30,681 nt of DNA from Plakobranchus ocellatus (Eukaryota; Mollusca; Gastropoda; Plakobranchidae). Shown here piece after piece: positions 30,106 to 30,681 of the stretch. The stretch lies in assembly GCA_019648995.1 (NCBI GenBank), contig BLXT01007322.1, positions 415,749-446,429 on the forward strand. The letters run 5' to 3'. The position numbers were made by a program, and so were the translations under genes. The notes below the pieces were generated by a model, which did no database searches, was not told the DNA's origin, and saw only the letters and a program-made list of their open reading frames with translations. How positions within the stretch are numbered: position 1 is the first letter of the stretch; every line of letters starts with the position of its first letter.

Positions 30106-30292
30106 ATGAAAGAAGACAGCCCGTCCTCGGACTGGGCTGACGTCGGTAAAACAGATGCTTTCACCACCAAGCTGTCCGTTCCTAACCTGGACAGCGAGAA
30201 GAAGTACAAGTTCCGTGTGGCAGCTCTGAACGATGTAGGCCAGGGAGATTTCCTGGAGACACAGCTGGCTGGCTCCCCGGCGAAGACTCTGT
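30106..30292 (+). CDS. Exon Fn33b, second part of an FN3 domain (slot B, unit 11)
   Basis: Residues 41-102: M-K-E-D-S-P-S-S-D-W-A-D-V-G-K-T-D-A; N-L-D-S-E-K-K-Y-K-F-R-V-A-A-L-N-D-V-G-Q-G; closes G-S-P-A-K-T-L. With Fn33a it totals 306 bases. The donor CTGT/GTAAGT leaves phase 1, so a slot C exon is expected just outside the window. Acceptor GATTTCCAG. Confidence 0.92.
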
Positions 30293-30650
30293 GTAAGTTC
30301 TCTGTACATGTATTAGATAGTTGATATGGCAGCTTGACTAACTTTCTCCCTATCAGGCTGTTGGTTTGTCTGCAAAGCTGTCGTCTGACGACCTCTTTTT
30401 TGTTTGATTATTCCCTAGCCATATTTAGCTATGCGATATCAACCTGTAATCTGTCTCTATTTTACTCCTTTCTTTTTTATTTTCCCTCTCCCCTGTTCCA
30501 CACTCCCTCGCCTCTTCTCTATCTTCCCGACTCCCTCTCCCTCTCCTTCCCCCCTTTCCCATCTTCTCTCCGTATCCTCCCTTTACCACTCCCTCTCCCT
30601 CCCTACCCCTCTCTCTCTCTCTCACATACATACACATACCCTGTTTTTCC

Positions 30651-30681
<31 letters not shown>
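30293..30681. other. Start of the intron after Fn33, cut by the window end
   Basis: Pyrimidine-rich from about 30460, then (CT)n at 30608-30622 and (GTCT)n/(CTAT)n at 30650-30681. No coding content seen. Confidence 0.85.
30460..30681. repeat. Pyrimidine-rich tract with (CT)n and (CTAT)n
   Basis: C/T-rich sequence of about 160 bases, then CT units, then GTCT/CTAT tetranucleotide units to the end of the window. A G/R/E-rich minus-strand frame here comes from the repeat. Confidence 0.9.

Larger units (their letters stand above)
50..30292 (+). other. Titin/twitchin-like giant muscle protein gene, internal part (Ig-Ig-FN3 x33)
   Basis: All exons lie on the plus strand in one reading frame across introns, with good GT..AG sites. 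Two Ig domains are followed by 33 FN3 domains carrying the titin/twitchin signature: W-K-P-P-x-x-D-G-G, then Y-x-x-E-x-R, then E-G-x-x-Y-x-F-R-V-x-A-x-N. Known members of the family lie along myosin filaments and may carry a kinase near the C-terminus; no kinase is in this window. Projectin, twitchin and titin would be the nearest relatives, but the uninterrupted FN3 run fits none of them exactly, so I give no gene symbol. No stop codon, poly-A site needed for the main transcript or start codon for it is visible. Introns not listed separately and in which I recognise nothing beyond short A/T runs: 223-586, 4980-5223, 5527-6009, 6316-6598, 7803-8192, 8499-8922, 9232-9881, 11106-11441, 12462-12733, 13040-13440, 13747-14076, 14380-15023, 15330-16039, 16346-16601, 17626-18121, 18428-18656, 18957-19429, 19748-20270, 22498-22841, 23148-23625, 23929-24284, 25151-25666, 25973-26450, 26754-27371, 27672-27991, 28298-28619, 28804-29181, 29304-29644. 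Confidence 0.9.

Overview
The window is an internal part of one very large plus-strand eukaryotic gene for a titin/twitchin-family (giant sarcomeric, intrasarcomeric Ig/FN3) protein. Neither the start nor the end of the gene is present. I see exon-intron structure (GT..AG, pyrimidine tracts, AT-rich introns, GA/CT/TA microsatellites) and no bacterial features. The source is an invertebrate-like animal; a lophotrochozoan such as a mollusc is my best guess, from the mix of twitchin/titin-like FN3 domains with short, simple-repeat-rich introns. The sequence alone does not prove the taxon.

Layout. Positions ~50-222: the 3' half of an Ig (I-set) domain. 587-874: a complete I-set Ig domain. From 1562 to 30292: 33 consecutive fibronectin type III (FN3) domains, called Fn1 to Fn33 here, with no Ig domain between them. 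Thirty of the 33 lie each on a single exon of 300-318 bases with phase-1 introns on both sides. Fn27, Fn32 and Fn33 are each split over two exons. A possible 30-base linker microexon lies between Fn18 and Fn19. The window ends in the intron after Fn33.

The FN3 domains follow a strict three-domain super-repeat, A-B-C. Slot C ends in a K-S-P-F/Y-G-like tail. Slot A often carries E/K-R-x-x-R-x-x-W and ends in K-P-x-K-x-like tails. Slot B has a shorter, differently shaped middle and ends in P-Q-R-Q or K-P-K-K-P. The register is C (Fn1), then ten full A-B-C units (Fn2 to Fn31), then A-B (Fn32, Fn33). The first three units (4671-11105) are young duplicates, and two non-adjacent B exons (Fn3, Fn9) are almost identical.

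The rest is intron: GA-, CT- and TA-repeats, a 53-base and a 30-base minisatellite, and a 269-base run of N with duplicated flanks that looks like an assembly artefact. Together the exons give a long, regular, elastic or scaffold-like rod, presumably bound along thick filaments as titin A-band and twitchin FN3 domains are. Because nearly all exons are symmetric, any module can be skipped or added without breaking the frame.
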